Shown: positions 17,612-27,034, numbered from the stretch's first letter. The stretch is 64,000 bases of DNA from an uncultured Lachnospiraceae bacterium (GCA_900315735.1 ONAD01000010.1:1-64000), one strand, 5' to 3'. The notes: generated by a model from the letters alone, not told the origin. Made by a program: numbers and translations.

Positions 17612-19915
17612 CTAGCATACAATCTCACTGTTCAGAATCATAACCGGCTTTCCGCTCCGTGCCATTCGCTGGGCTGCTTCGCCAGACACTCCGTAATATG
17701 CTGTACTTATCTTTTCTGCCACTTCAAGCTCATGGTCTGTTTCTATCCGTTCACTGTTCTTTAATTTCTTCTGTTCCATCTGAACCATATCCCAGTATCT
17801 TTTTACACTTCCGATTGTATCTGTATTTTGTTTTCCGGCATACCACAATACAGCAAAATCTTCCTGTTCTTCTTCCAGACACTCTATAATGCTTTTCAGC
17901 TTCAATATTGCCTGTTTTTCATTCTCAACAAACATTCCAAAACTTGTAACAAAAAGAAGGACTTTCTTATCACTTCCATCTGCCCTGCATACTATCTTTT
18001 TCCAGTTATCCGGTATTTCCACTATTTCATCTGCTTTTTCATCCCGAAAATACTCTTCCTTTGCCACAATCTTCTTCTGCCAGATTCCTTTGGTCTCTTC
18101 TCCGGCAAATTCACACAATTTTTCAATATAACGCTGCCGCATGCTTTCCGACTGCACACAGACTTCATCTGCATAAATCACGCCAGGCATATTGCAGTAA
18201 TACTGCAGATTATAAAATGCTCTTTCATCCTCCCGTGCAAAATCATCTTCCTTAAAGTATGGAATGTATACTAATTTCCTTGTATATTGCTGCAAATTGC
18301 TGCTGAAGAAAAATGGCTTCACACTAACCGCCATATTATAGGAATCATAAGGAGTCTCCATAATTATTTCATCCGGCTGATGCAATGCAAAATCAAAGTC
18401 CTCCTCTGCAATACAATGCACATCTTCCGGGTAATTTCCATCTTCCTGAAGCCGTACAAAGTTTCCCAAATAATCTTTTTCATAACATTTCATCGGAATG
18501 ACATAGACATCGCAGTCCGGTTCGTTGCATTTTTCCTGATAAATATGCTTCATCTTATCCCAATACTTTGCTTTATACGGGAGCAATACAACCTCTTTAC
18601 GGCTTAATACTTCTTCCTGAAGTCTTTGTGCTGCTTTCTCATAAAGACTTTCCAGTTGAGATACACTTTTCTCTATGATGCTTTCTTCTTCCTCTGCATT
18701 CAGCAACTGGTGCATCTGGTAAATCTCTTCACACCACTGTTCTAAAGCAGTTACAACTTCAAGCCCCTCTCCTTTTACCTGTTCTACCAGTGTACCCAAT
18801 TCTATTGCCTGCTGCTGTGCCAGTTCTAGGTACGAAATCAACTCTACATTTTTTCCATTTTTCTGTGCTTTGGAAATCTCATGCAAAGAAGTCCTCAAGC
18901 CTTCTAACTGCAACGGCAGAATCCCTCGATAACTTCTGTCTTCCTCTGTTTTCTTTCGTTCTAACTGCTTTTTATCAAAATAGAATCCCGGAATCGGAAA
19001 ATCAAGGCATGCCTGAAGTTGTTTTCTCTGGGTTCCAAAAAATGGATAATCATGCCCTGCAAGTCCTCTGACAGAACGCATATAATCTCCGTAAGTCTTT
19101 TTCAAAATGGAATCATATCCCATTGGCACCGGCACTGTTATATCTTCAAAAGGAACACGGATACTTTCTTTAAAATACTTTTTGAAGAACTGTGCAGATT
19201 CCATTTTTTCTATTCCAAAAGGCATCATCTGCGTGACATTTTCTGCTTCTGATTCTTTTACTCCTGCAAATAGTTTTTCTACCCTTTCATATAAAAAGAC
19301 TTTCAACTCATGTAATGTGCTGTACTCCGGAATCTCTGTTTCACATATCGATGCAACTCTCTGCAGATTTTCCCCAAGCGTTTTTTCATCCATTTTTTCC
19401 AGTTCATCTGCAACCGCAAGTACATATTTTGCAAAACTGCACCGCTCCGATTCCTTCTCATCATCTGCATGCACATAATCCAGGACAAAAACATCAATTC
19501 CTGCAATATAAGGAAATCCATTATATTTTTCCAAATGTTCCTCTTCAAAGCAAATCCTTGGAAATGCTACCACTCTTGCCATAAAAGACCAGAAATTCTC
19601 ATGATTTCGAAATGTAGTAACCTCAAATCCATCCGGCAGTTCTTCCTTTGCCACTTTGCAGAATTTCTCATAATCTTTTCTTAACATCATAATATCCATA
19701 TCATCATCCCATGGAATAAAACCATGATGGCGGATTGCACCAAGCAGCGTTCCATAAGCCGCAAAATATTTTATATGATGTTTGCTACAGATTCTGTCTA
19801 CTTCCTGCAATACGATAAGCTCTGCTGCCCATGCCCGTTTACCTAATGTAGGAATATAGAATCCATCCCGTATTTCGTCTTCTAAAAATCTGTTATCCAT
19901 CTCTCTACTCTTCAC
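17612..19915 (-). CDS. LicD-family phosphotransferase fused to a TagF/TagB-like domain
   Basis: The 767-aa protein begins at a GTG with GGTGAG 7 nt before it. Residues about 30-290 are a LicD domain: YFAAYGTLLGAIRHHGFIPW with the acidic nucleotidyltransferase-like motif DDDMDIMM. LicD proteins transfer phosphocholine, and the related eukaryotic FKRP/fukutin transfer ribitol phosphate from CDP donors. The last ~360 residues resemble the N-terminal region of CDP-glycerol glycerophosphotransferase-type proteins: VLLPYKAKYWDKMKHIYQ, DVYVIPM, YPEDV, TPYDSYN and KLVYIPYF. In between is a coiled, Glu-rich linker. The domain pair suggests addition of a phospho-polyol, which fits the TarI/TarJ-like genes at the other end of the cluster. 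Confidence 0.75.
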   Translation of the reverse strand: MKSREMDNRFLEDEIRDGFYIPTLGKRAWAAELIVLQEVDRICSKHHIKYFAAYGTLLGAIRHHGFIPWDDDMDIMMLRKDYEKFCKVAKEELPDGFEVTTFRNHENFWSFMARVVAFPRICFEEEHLEKYNGFPYIAGIDVFVLDYVHADDEKESERCSFAKYVLAVADELEKMDEKTLGENLQRVASICETEIPEYSTLHELKVFLYERVEKLFAGVKESEAENVTQMMPFGIEKMESAQFFKKYFKESIRVPFEDITVPVPMGYDSILKKTYGDYMRSVRGLAGHDYPFFGTQRKQLQACLDFPIPGFYFDKKQLERKKTEEDRSYRGILPLQLEGLRTSLHEISKAQKNGKNVELISYLELAQQQAIELGTLVEQVKGEGLEVVTALEQWCEEIYQMHQLLNAEEEESIIEKSVSQLESLYEKAAQRLQEEVLSRKEVVLLPYKAKYWDKMKHIYQEKCNEPDCDVYVIPMKCYEKDYLGNFVRLQEDGNYPEDVHCIAEEDFDFALHQPDEIIMETPYDSYNMAVSVKPFFFSSNLQQYTRKLVYIPYFKEDDFAREDERAFYNLQYYCNMPGVIYADEVCVQSESMRQRYIEKLCEFAGEETKGIWQKKIVAKEEYFRDEKADEIVEIPDNWKKIVCRADGSDKKVLLFVTSFGMFVENEKQAILKLKSIIECLEEEQEDFAVLWYAGKQNTDTIGSVKRYWDMVQMEQKKLKNSERIETDHELEVAEKISTAYYGVSGEAAQRMARSGKPVMILNSEIVC

Positions 19916-19993
19916 GTTTTATCTCACCATATAAATTCTGATTTACCTATTCTTTGCTTCCTGTTCTAAAGTATAGTTTTCAACAAACTCACA

Positions 19994-20425
19994 TCATCTG
20001 CAATAGCTCTCTTTCCCATCTACCGCCAGAATTTCTTCTTTTTCTACAATCGAATGTTTCACTTCTACAAATTGCTGGTATGTTTTCAGCCAGCCTGCAT
20101 ATTCCGCCCGTTCTTCTTTTGTATAATCCGATGCCAATGCTATGATCGGTGCATTCATTACAGGAATGGTCTTAACGCAACCTCTTGTAACTACCGTTGT
20201 AAAACTTCTGCACAAATCAGCTATCATTGTTTCTTCTCCGACTTCTAATACCCATTCCGGTGCCTCTTTATAAATAAGTTCTGTCACTTCTGCTAAATTA
20301 TCAGAAATGCGGTCTTCCTCGAATAATGCATTATATCCTTCTACATATCCATTTTCAACATTGCAGCGGAATGTTCTCTGCAGCTGATCCAATCCTTTTT
20401 GTAAAATTGCAAAAAATTGTTCCAT
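19994..20425 (-). CDS. Unrecognised 143-aa protein
   Basis: I do not recognise this protein. It starts at an ATG preceded by GGAAAG with a 7-nt gap, is mixed alpha/beta by composition, and has no signal peptide or membrane segment. Cysteines are present (NVENG region, DLCRSF, TRGCVK, ESYCR) but show no metal-binding spacing. It is the first gene of the minus-strand run that continues to the LicD gene (78-nt gap), and it diverges from the broken CgeB-like gene at 20543. A role in the same glycan pathway is suggested only by position. Confidence 0.5.
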   Translation of the reverse strand: MEQFFAILQKGLDQLQRTFRCNVENGYVEGYNALFEEDRISDNLAEVTELIYKEAPEWVLEVGEETMIADLCRSFTTVVTRGCVKTIPVMNAPIIALASDYTKEERAEYAGWLKTYQQFVEVKHSIVEKEEILAVDGKESYCR

Positions 20426-20542
20426 TTATTTTCTTTCCATCAAAAGACTTTTCTCCTTATTCCGACCTTGTTTATTCCCTTTTCTTTCGTTACAATAGAT
20501 ATGATCATTATACACTATATTAGGAACAGAGGAAAGTTTATC
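20426..20542. promoter_or_regulatory. Divergent intergenic promoter region
   Basis: This 117-bp gap separates divergent genes. On the minus strand a TATAAT lies at about 20504-20509 with only a weak -35. On the plus strand TTCGTT-N17-TATACA precedes an AGAGGAAAG ribosome binding site at about 20528-20536. These elements are weak matches and are offered as likely, not certain, promoters. Confidence 0.35.
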
Positions 20543-21560
20543 ATGAAAATACTATTCTACCGTTATGGAAACATATGTGAGCCGGATATTATGGAAGCCA
20601 TGGAACATTTAGGACATGATGTATCTTCTATGAATCTTGAAATTACCAACAAAAATATCCCTGTCCAGGAGGTAATAAAGCACGTCTCAGAAGCTTTGTT
20701 CGGAACTCATTTTGATGCCATTTTCACCATTAACTTCTATCCCGTTTTATCCGAAATCTGTAACATTATGAAGCTTCCTTATGTCTGCTGGACGGTAGAC
20801 AGTCCTGTCATGGAATTATATTCTGATTCCTACGGAAATGAATGGAACCGTATTTTTCTTTTTGATTTCATGCAGTATCAGGATTTTGTGCCTTATAATC
20901 CTGACCATACCTATTATCTTCCGCTTGCCACCAATGTAAGCCGCTGGGATTCTGTCCTTTCTGACAGCCGTCCAGATTCTTTTACCAGAGCTACTACCAG
21001 ATCCTGTTGTAAAAGAATTTATAGATTGCATGCCAGATTACTATATCCCTCCAGAGAAAGCCAGAAGGAGTGACCGGGATATCATTGCCCAGAAATATCT
21101 TGGCATGAAGGTTACTGCCAACGAAAGGAAACATCTTCTTTCTCTCCTTGGTTCCCACTTCTCTGTAGATTTGTATACTTTCAGCAATACCACAGGTCTT
21201 TCTGTCCACAATCATGGACGTGTGAAAACTTTAACGGAAATGCCACAGGTCTTTGCCCAAAGTAAAATCAATCTCAATATAACCTGTAAATCTATCCGGA
21301 ATGGCATCCCGCTTCGTGTCTTTGACGTGCTTGGATGCGGCGGTTTTCTCCTGACGAACTATCAGAATGATTTAAATGAATGTTTCACAATTGGAGAGGA
21401 CCTTGTTATTTATACCAGTTCGGATGATTTATTAAATAAATGCGAATATTATTTAAGCCATGAAAAAGAATGGAAAGAAATCGCAGAGAATGGCTATCAG
21501 AAGGTATTAAATAATTATACTTATGAAAATCCTATAGAAAAAATACTTGCACAGCTTTAA
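20543..21560 (+). pseudogene. Broken CgeB-like glycosyltransferase
   Basis: The 5' part encodes MKILFYRYGNICEPDIMEAM and continues in frame to about codon 145 (NVSRWDSVLSD). The frame is then lost near 20970. The -1/+1-shifted frame resumes with ILLPELLPDPVVKEFID and runs to the stop at 21558-21560 (family motif region INLNITCKSIRNGIPLRVFD, then GGFLLTNYQND). Comparison with the intact paralogue at 27106-28272 shows that about 50 residues are missing at the junction (the part matching VSFVGSLYNEDHLLFD). The lesion is therefore an internal deletion that is out of frame. The start has AGAGGAAAG upstream. The protein would be about 390 aa if whole. It ends inside a very long inverted repeat. Confidence 0.8.
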
Positions 21561-21593
21561 TCAGCTGTGCAAGTATTTTTTCTATAGGATTTT
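21526..21593. terminator. 31-bp perfect inverted repeat acting as bidirectional terminator
   Basis: Arms 21526-21556 and 21563-21593 are perfect reverse complements of 31 bp around a 6-nt loop (TTAATC). The inner stem is ACTTGCACAGCT/AGCTGTGCAAGT followed by ATTTTTT on either strand. The left arm is coding sequence for the last residues of the broken CgeB-like gene, and the stop codon lies in the loop. It separates this gene from convergent pseC (ends at 21603). The stem is far longer than a usual intrinsic terminator. Confidence 0.85.
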
Positions 21594-21602
21594 TCTGCTA
21601 TT

Positions 21603-22724
21603 TTATTTAAGGACATCCCGTACCGCCTCAATTACCCTATCCTGTTCTTCATCTGTTAATCCCGGATATAATGGGAGACTGATTATACGGGAATATATTT
21701 CTTCCGCATTTTTGCAATGAACATTTTCATATCCATTTTTCTGATAATATGGATGCATATAAACCGGAATATAGTGTACATTTACTCCAATTCTTTTTTC
21801 ACGCAGCTGTTCAAAGACTTTTTTCCGGTCATGGTGTAATACCTGTATGATATACAAATGCCAGCCACTTTCTGCGCCATCCATCTGGTATGGAGTAATA
21901 ATATTCTTATTTTCTTTAAATGCTTCATTATAACGCCGCACCAATTCTTTTCTTCTGTCAAGAAAACGTTCCAGTTTTTTCATCTGGCTTATTCCTAATG
22001 CACATTGAATATCTGTTATGCGGTAATTATAGCCTAAGTCAAGCTGCTGGTAAAACCATGGACCATCATTTCTTGTCATTAATCCAGGATCTCTCGTAAT
22101 GCAGTGTGAACGGAATAACAGCATCTTCTGATACCAGTCTTTCCTGTTGGTCATAATCATTCCGCCTTCTCCTGTAGTAATCGGTTTTACCGGATGAAAA
22201 CTGAATGTTGTTGCATCAGATAAATGCCCTATCTTTTCCCCTTTATAGGCAGAACCCAACGCATGTGCTCCATCTTCAATTACGAGCAAATGATGTTTTT
22301 CTGCTATTTCATGAATCCGGTCCATATCACACGGCTGACCAGCTAAATGAACAGGAATAATCGCCTTGGTTTTTTCCGTTATTTTTCTTTCAATATCTTC
22401 CGGATCTATATTATATGTTTTCGGATCAACATCCGCAAATACCGGCGTTCCTCCACAATATAAAACACAATTAGCTGATGCTGCAAATGTAAGCGGTGTC
22501 GTTATCACTTCATCACCTGGTTCTATACCTGCCGCATAGCATGCTGCATGCAATGCAGAAGTTCCATTTGAGATTGCAACCGCATACTTACTTCCAGTAT
22601 ATGCTTTTACTGCTTCTTCAAACTCTGCACTTTTCGGTCCTGTCGTCAGAAAATCAGATTTTAATACTTCTGTTACAGCCTTTATGTCATCCTCTTCTAT
22701 TGTCTGTCTTCCATATGGTATCAT
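21603..22724 (-). CDS. pseC: UDP-4-amino-4,6-dideoxy-N-acetyl-beta-L-altrosamine transaminase
   Basis: The ATG at 22724 is used because AGAGGTGA lies 6 nt before it; a GTG three codons upstream is too close to that site. The 373-aa product is a DegT/DnrJ/EryC1-type PLP aminotransferase. The PLP lysine is K180 in SFHPVKPITTGEGG, the cofactor site includes SNGTSALHAA, and EDGAHALGS follows. PseC transfers an amino group to the 4-keto sugar made by PseB. It is the last gene of a complete six-gene pseudaminic acid operon on the minus strand. Length is normal. Confidence 0.9.
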   Translation of the reverse strand: MIPYGRQTIEEDDIKAVTEVLKSDFLTTGPKSAEFEEAVKAYTGSKYAVAISNGTSALHAACYAAGIEPGDEVITTPLTFAASANCVLYCGGTPVFADVDPKTYNIDPEDIERKITEKTKAIIPVHLAGQPCDMDRIHEIAEKHHLLVIEDGAHALGSAYKGEKIGHLSDATTFSFHPVKPITTGEGGMIMTNRKDWYQKMLLFRSHCITRDPGLMTRNDGPWFYQQLDLGYNYRITDIQCALGISQMKKLERFLDRRKELVRRYNEAFKENKNIITPYQMDGAESGWHLYIIQVLHHDRKKVFEQLREKRIGVNVHYIPVYMHPYYQKNGYENVHCKNAEEIYSRIISLPLYPGLTDEEQDRVIEAVRDVLK

Positions 22725-22743
22725 CTTTATCACCTCTGTTTAT

Positions 22744-23757
22744 CTACAATGCCATTAATGCTTCTGCAATACGTTCTGCACCTTTTCCATCTATTAACTT
22801 CTGCATCTGCAGTGATTTTTTCTTTCTCAGTTCCATATCATTCATATATTGTTTTAAATATATATTTATTTTATTTACAATGTTCTCTTTTCTTGCATCT
22901 CCTGCATAATCAATAATATTATCCGCCTGAAACTGATTTACATTATCCAGCTGATTATCTGCAAATGCATAAGATATTGTCGGTACACCCAGCGCACACA
23001 ATTCATACAGAGTTGTTCCACCTGCAGAAATTGCCACATCTGCTTCCTGCATATATTTTTCTATATTGTTAACTGCTTTATGAAACCTAATCTTTTTTTC
23101 AGATTTATACTGTTCTTTCAGTGTATCATAATTCTGATTATAAACTCCACATATCACTTCAATTCCAAAAAAAGAGTCTCTTTCTATACCTTCTAATACT
23201 TTGCTGACAATATTATACGGATCTGCTCCGCCTGTTAATAATAACAGGCACTCTGCTTTATCTTTCATTTTATGTGGTCCGCAGTTCCAAAAAGTTTCCC
23301 GTAACGGAGCATATGTTACTCCCAGATATTTTTTCACATTATCATTCCATTGATCATATTGAAATTTTCTCCAGTAATTTGCATAGCAGACCAATGCATC
23401 CACATCATATGAAAATAAGTTCAGATCGTCAATATACATTACATGAACCCAGTTGTGTAATGCTCTAAAATACTTTTCCGTCACTTCATAACTGTCTACC
23501 AGCATTTTTTTAATATTCAATTTTTGAATATATTGTTGTAAAACTGGTAATTCGCTTTCTTTATCATTCCAATTTATGTGTAGCACGATAAATTTATAGT
23601 TACGTTTTTTCAAAAGATTCACAGCATTTTCATCTGCTATAATAAAGATTGCTTCAGCCTTCTTTTTCCGCAAGGCATCTGCTATTGCAAGGCATCTCAT
23701 CATATGTCCTGTTGCGATCTTATCATTCATATCCGTTCTTATATATATTTTATCCAT
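22744..23757 (-). CDS. pseG: UDP-2,4-diacetamido-2,4,6-trideoxy-beta-L-altropyranose hydrolase
   Basis: The ATG at 23757 gives MDKIYIRTDMNDKIATGHMM, the typical PseG opening with the GHMMRC glycine/histidine region. It leaves only an 8-bp overlap with pseH. The 337-aa protein is a GT-B-fold nucleotide-sugar hydrolase with LLTGGADPYN and ISAGGTTLYELCALGVPT, which hold the UDP. It removes UDP to release the 2,4-diacetamido sugar used by PseI. It has 19 nt to pseC. The function is well supported by the gene order. Confidence 0.88.
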   Translation of the reverse strand: MDKIYIRTDMNDKIATGHMMRCLAIADALRKKKAEAIFIIADENAVNLLKKRNYKFIVLHINWNDKESELPVLQQYIQKLNIKKMLVDSYEVTEKYFRALHNWVHVMYIDDLNLFSYDVDALVCYANYWRKFQYDQWNDNVKKYLGVTYAPLRETFWNCGPHKMKDKAECLLLLTGGADPYNIVSKVLEGIERDSFFGIEVICGVYNQNYDTLKEQYKSEKKIRFHKAVNNIEKYMQEADVAISAGGTTLYELCALGVPTISYAFADNQLDNVNQFQADNIIDYAGDARKENIVNKINIYLKQYMNDMELRKKKSLQMQKLIDGKGAERIAEALMAL

Positions 23758-24205
23758 TGCTTTTATCCACTCGTACGAATTCAAAAACACTGTACTTTTC
23801 TTCATATCCTGCATTTTTAAAGGCTTTTTGGGATGCACAATTGTCTATTTTTACTAACCCTATCAATTTGTCCACTGATGAGAAATCATGAAATGCCTGA
23901 TTTTTAATCAGTTCAAGAATTTTTGTTCCATATCCTTTTGAACGGCTGTCTTCACATATACTATAACTTATCTCTGCATCCTTTCCCTTTTGTACTATAC
24001 GGATCTGTCCTATCGGGCAATCATCACACATGTATATATATTGTCTACAATTTTCATCTTCCAACAGATTTTTATACCATTTAACATGTTCTTCATATGT
24101 GATTTTTTTAGAAGAAAAAGAATTTCTTCTCACCATAGGATCATTTATCCATTTAAATAATAAATCAACATCTTCTTTTGTTGCTTTTCTCAAATATTCT
24201 TTCAT
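23750..24205 (-). CDS. pseH: UDP-4-amino-sugar N-acetyltransferase
   Basis: This 151-aa GNAT-fold protein opens YLRKATKEDVDLLFKWIND. It has the acetyl-CoA binding region SRSKGYGTKILELI and a C-terminal N-acetyltransferase tail ASQKAFKNAGYEEKYS. In the pseudaminic acid route PseH acetylates the 4-amino group made by PseC. It overlaps pseI by 4 bp (ATGA) and pseG by 8 bp, so it is tightly coupled to both. RimI-like proteins share the fold, but the gene order makes PseH the best call. Confidence 0.85.
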   Translation of the reverse strand: MKEYLRKATKEDVDLLFKWINDPMVRRNSFSSKKITYEEHVKWYKNLLEDENCRQYIYMCDDCPIGQIRIVQKGKDAEISYSICEDSRSKGYGTKILELIKNQAFHDFSSVDKLIGLVKIDNCASQKAFKNAGYEEKYSVFEFVRVDKSNG

Positions 24206-25251
24206 TCTTCTATTTTTCCAATCATTTCAAAAGAAAGCGGTGTTCCTTTTTCTATATCCTGTAATGCAGTCTGTCCCAATACTTCTTTGTAATACTTCGG
24301 CTGCAAACCATTTCCAGGTCTGATGATTCTTACATTTTCTTCGGTTAACTTCTGTCCCTTTTTTATATCTTTTACACAAAATACAGAGCGGCGGAATTGC
24401 AAATTTTCCTTTTCCTGCTGAGTGACTCCATACTGCACTTTTCCAATTGCTTTTTCTGCCTGACGTATATCTTTTACCATCTGGGAAAATTCTTTTGGAT
24501 TCATGGAAAATGTAGCATCCGGATTCTCTATGGTTCTATCCATACAAAAATGTTTTTCGATAATACTTCCGCCAAGCGCCACTGCTGTTACTGCACCAAC
24601 TGAGCCCATTGAATGATCCGAAAGTCCAACCGGTACATTAAATGTCTCTCCCATATTTTTCATGGTCATAAGATTCATCTCATCCGTAATCGCCGGGTAA
24701 GCACTGGCACATCGGAGCAGCGCCAGATTCTCATTTCCATATTTTCTTACTGCTGATACTGCTGTATCTATTTCCGACAAAGCAGCCATACCAGTTGACA
24801 TGATCATAGGTTTTCCTTTTGATGCCACATATTCTATCAGGGGAATGTCTACCAGTTCAAAAGAAGCTATTTTATAAAATTCCACTCCAATATCTTCCAG
24901 AAAATCTACTGCTGTATTATCAAATGGCGTTGAGAAAAAATCAATCCCCGTTTTTTTTGCTTCTTCTAATAATTCTTTTTGCCATTCCCATGGTGTATAC
25001 GCCTTCTGATACAACTGATATAGATTTTCTCCGCTCCATGTCCCGTTCGAAATATGAAAATATTTATTATCACAATCAATTGTTAATGTATCTGCTGTAT
25101 ATGTCTGTATCTTAATACAGTCCGCTCCTGCTTCTTTCGCCGCATGTATAATCTCTTTCGCTCTGGAAAGTTCTCCCGCATGATTTGCAGACATCTCAGC
25201 AATAATATACGCTGGGTAACCTTTTCCTATTTTACGCCCTTTAATTTCCAT
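24202..25251 (-). CDS. pseI: Pseudaminic acid synthase
   Basis: Start at 25251 (MEIKGRKIGKGYPAYIIAEM) is chosen because it has an upstream GAAGGG and leaves a small gap to pseF, which ends at 25260. The 349-aa protein has the NeuB-family TIM barrel (EMSANHAGELSRAKEII, CIKIQTYTADTLTI, GLSDHSMG, IEKHFCMDR) and a C-terminal SAF/antifreeze-like domain (QFRRSVFCVKDIKKGQ). It condenses the diacetamido-altrose sugar with phosphoenolpyruvate to give pseudaminic acid. The TLTIDCDNKYF stretch is typical of PseI and differs from sialic acid NeuB. Confidence 0.9.
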   Translation of the reverse strand: MEIKGRKIGKGYPAYIIAEMSANHAGELSRAKEIIHAAKEAGADCIKIQTYTADTLTIDCDNKYFHISNGTWSGENLYQLYQKAYTPWEWQKELLEEAKKTGIDFFSTPFDNTAVDFLEDIGVEFYKIASFELVDIPLIEYVASKGKPMIMSTGMAALSEIDTAVSAVRKYGNENLALLRCASAYPAITDEMNLMTMKNMGETFNVPVGLSDHSMGSVGAVTAVALGGSIIEKHFCMDRTIENPDATFSMNPKEFSQMVKDIRQAEKAIGKVQYGVTQQEKENLQFRRSVFCVKDIKKGQKLTEENVRIIRPGNGLQPKYYKEVLGQTALQDIEKGTPLSFEMIGKIEE

Positions 25252-25259
25252 CCTGCAAT

Positions 25260-25949
25260 CTACCCTTCTTTTTTCAGCAATTGATATTTCATCTCGGCTA
25301 ATTTCCAATCCGTTTCATTATCTATATCCTGAACTTCCAATTCAGGAACAATCAATGCTCCGGTATTTCCAGTCACAAGCTTTCCTTCTTTTAAAAATGT
25401 CTCTGTCCGCAGCATATAAAATTGTCCGCAGTCATGATATATCTCTTCCAAATCCTGTGAACGCATCAGGGAATATTGCTCCCACTTATACTTTAAACAG
25501 CCGTCCTTTATCTCCATGCCACGCAAGGGCGGAAATGAGAAGGAAGTGACTGGAATCACACTGTCTCTTTTCTCTTTTAGCAGCTTATCTAATGCATTTC
25601 TTAATTTCTCACCTGTTACAAACGGCGCTGTTGGATAAATACAGCAGGCATTTTCATATATCATTCCCTGTTCTTTGTATTTTTCCAGCACTTCTTTTAA
25701 AACATCTGCTGTTGTTGCATAATCATCCGATGTTTTTCTGCTTCGCATAAAAGGAACCTCTGCTCCAGCATTCCTTGCAACCTGTGCAATCTGTTCGTTA
25801 TCCGTTGAAACCATTATTGTATCGAAAATACCTGCTTCCTTTGCAGACTGAATAGAATATTCTATAATCGGACGTCCACAAAATTCTTTTATATTTTTCT
25901 TTGGAATCCTTTTACTTCCGCCTCTCGCCGTTATAACTGCAATATTCAT
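25260..25949 (-). CDS. pseF: Pseudaminic acid cytidylyltransferase
   Basis: The 229-aa protein opens MNIAVITARGGSKRIPKKNI, the CTP-binding signature of the CMP-sialate synthetase family. It then has STDNEQIAQVARNAGAEVP and a typical DIDNETDW near the C-terminus. It activates pseudaminic acid with CTP to give the CMP donor used by the flagellin glycosyltransferase. It is placed between pseB (6-nt gap) and pseI, as is common in this pathway. NeuA- or LegF-like activity is the alternative, but PseB, PseC, PseG, PseH and PseI are all beside it. Confidence 0.9.
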   Translation of the reverse strand: MNIAVITARGGSKRIPKKNIKEFCGRPIIEYSIQSAKEAGIFDTIMVSTDNEQIAQVARNAGAEVPFMRSRKTSDDYATTADVLKEVLEKYKEQGMIYENACCIYPTAPFVTGEKLRNALDKLLKEKRDSVIPVTSFSFPPLRGMEIKDGCLKYKWEQYSLMRSQDLEEIYHDCGQFYMLRTETFLKEGKLVTGNTGALIVPELEVQDIDNETDWKLAEMKYQLLKKEG

Positions 25950-25955
25950 TTTATT

Positions 25956-26948
25956 TTAATGCTCCTCTACGTTTTTCAATAATTCTTTCAATTCATCCAC
26001 AGAAAGCCACTGTGAATTCTTTCCGGAACTATACTCAAATCCCAGTTCAACCTTTTTCCCGCCTGCCTGGATTTTAGCAGGATTCCACCAATCCATATGA
26101 GGATATACAATAAAATGTTTTTCATATTCATAGGTAGAAAGAGAATCCTCTTTGGTAACCATCACTTCATGTAATTTTTCACCTTCACGGATTCCTACTT
26201 CCGGCATCTTACAGCCAGGCAAAATAGCCTGTGCTAAATCTGTAATCTTAAAGGACGGAATCTTGGATATAAAAGTCTCTCCGCCCTTTGCTTCTGAAAG
26301 CGCTTTTATGACCAGCTGAACGCCTTCATCCAGACTAATCCAGAATCTTGTCATTCCATAATCTGTAATTGGTAATTCTGTTCCTCCATTTGCTACGATA
26401 TTTCTAAAAAACGGGATTACAGATCCTCTGCTTCCTGCTACATTTCCATATCTTACGATTGAAAAACTGATATCCTTTGTTCCAGCATATGCATTAGCTC
26501 CGATAAACAGTTTGTCTGAAACTAATTTGGTTCCTCCATAAAGATTGATTGGATTTACCGCTTTATCAGTAGACAGGGCAACTACACGTTTTACACCGCA
26601 GTCCAGTGCCGCATCAATTATATTCATTGCACCATCTATATTGGTTTTTACTGCTTCCATCGGATTATATTCACAGGATGGAACCTGTTTTAATGCTGCT
26701 GCATGAACAACATAATCCACACCTTCAAATGCACGGTATAAGCGGTTACGGTCTCTTACATCTCCGATAAAATAACGTAATTTTTCATCATACTTTTTAA
26801 ACTTATTCCGCATTATAAACTGCTTATATTCATCTCTGGAATATATGATAATCTTTTTTGGCTCGTAATTTTCCAATACATATTTCACAAACTGATTTCC
26901 AAATGATCCTGTTCCACCTGTGACTAAAATATTCTTTCCATCTAACAT
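25956..26948 (-). CDS. pseB: UDP-N-acetylglucosamine 4,6-dehydratase (inverting)
   Basis: The 330-aa protein is an extended short-chain dehydrogenase. It has the NADP motif VTGGTGSFGNQF at the N-terminus, HAAALKQVP, and the catalytic region LYGGTKLVSDK. The motif set YSRDEYKQF is typical of PseB/FlaA1. It makes the first committed keto sugar from UDP-GlcNAc with inversion at C5. It is the first gene of the pse operon, with a good GGAGGAATAAAG ribosome site, and diverges from the intact CgeB-like gene at 27106. Confidence 0.92.
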   Translation of the reverse strand: MLDGKNILVTGGTGSFGNQFVKYVLENYEPKKIIIYSRDEYKQFIMRNKFKKYDEKLRYFIGDVRDRNRLYRAFEGVDYVVHAAALKQVPSCEYNPMEAVKTNIDGAMNIIDAALDCGVKRVVALSTDKAVNPINLYGGTKLVSDKLFIGANAYAGTKDISFSIVRYGNVAGSRGSVIPFFRNIVANGGTELPITDYGMTRFWISLDEGVQLVIKALSEAKGGETFISKIPSFKITDLAQAILPGCKMPEVGIREGEKLHEVMVTKEDSLSTYEYEKHFIVYPHMDWWNPAKIQAGGKKVELGFEYSSGKNSQWLSVDELKELLKNVEEH

Positions 26949-26989
26949 CTTTATTCCTCCATATCCGAATTTCTTTCGATATATTAATT

Positions 26990-27017
26990 ATATCGGTCAT
27001 TCGTACACATTTTATTA
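26990..27017 (-). promoter_or_regulatory. Possible sigma-28-type promoter for the pse operon
   Basis: The minus strand has ACCGATAT (26990-26997) preceded by TAAA with a 13-nt spacer (27011-27014), or TAAT with a 16-nt spacer (27014-27017). The -10 matches those of flaG and of the candidate at 17566. The spacing is imperfect. Start of pseB is about 40 nt downstream. Confidence 0.4.
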
Positions 27018-27034
27018 GTTATTTCCTTTATCTG

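Noticed and set aside
23758-23838. Extended start of pseG
   Set aside because: It overlaps the end of pseH by 89 bp; the family begins with the IYIRTDMN strand at 23757.
25252-25308. Extended start of pseI
   Set aside because: The extension overlaps pseF, and its residues are not part of the NeuB family; the ATG at 25251 fits the family N-terminus.
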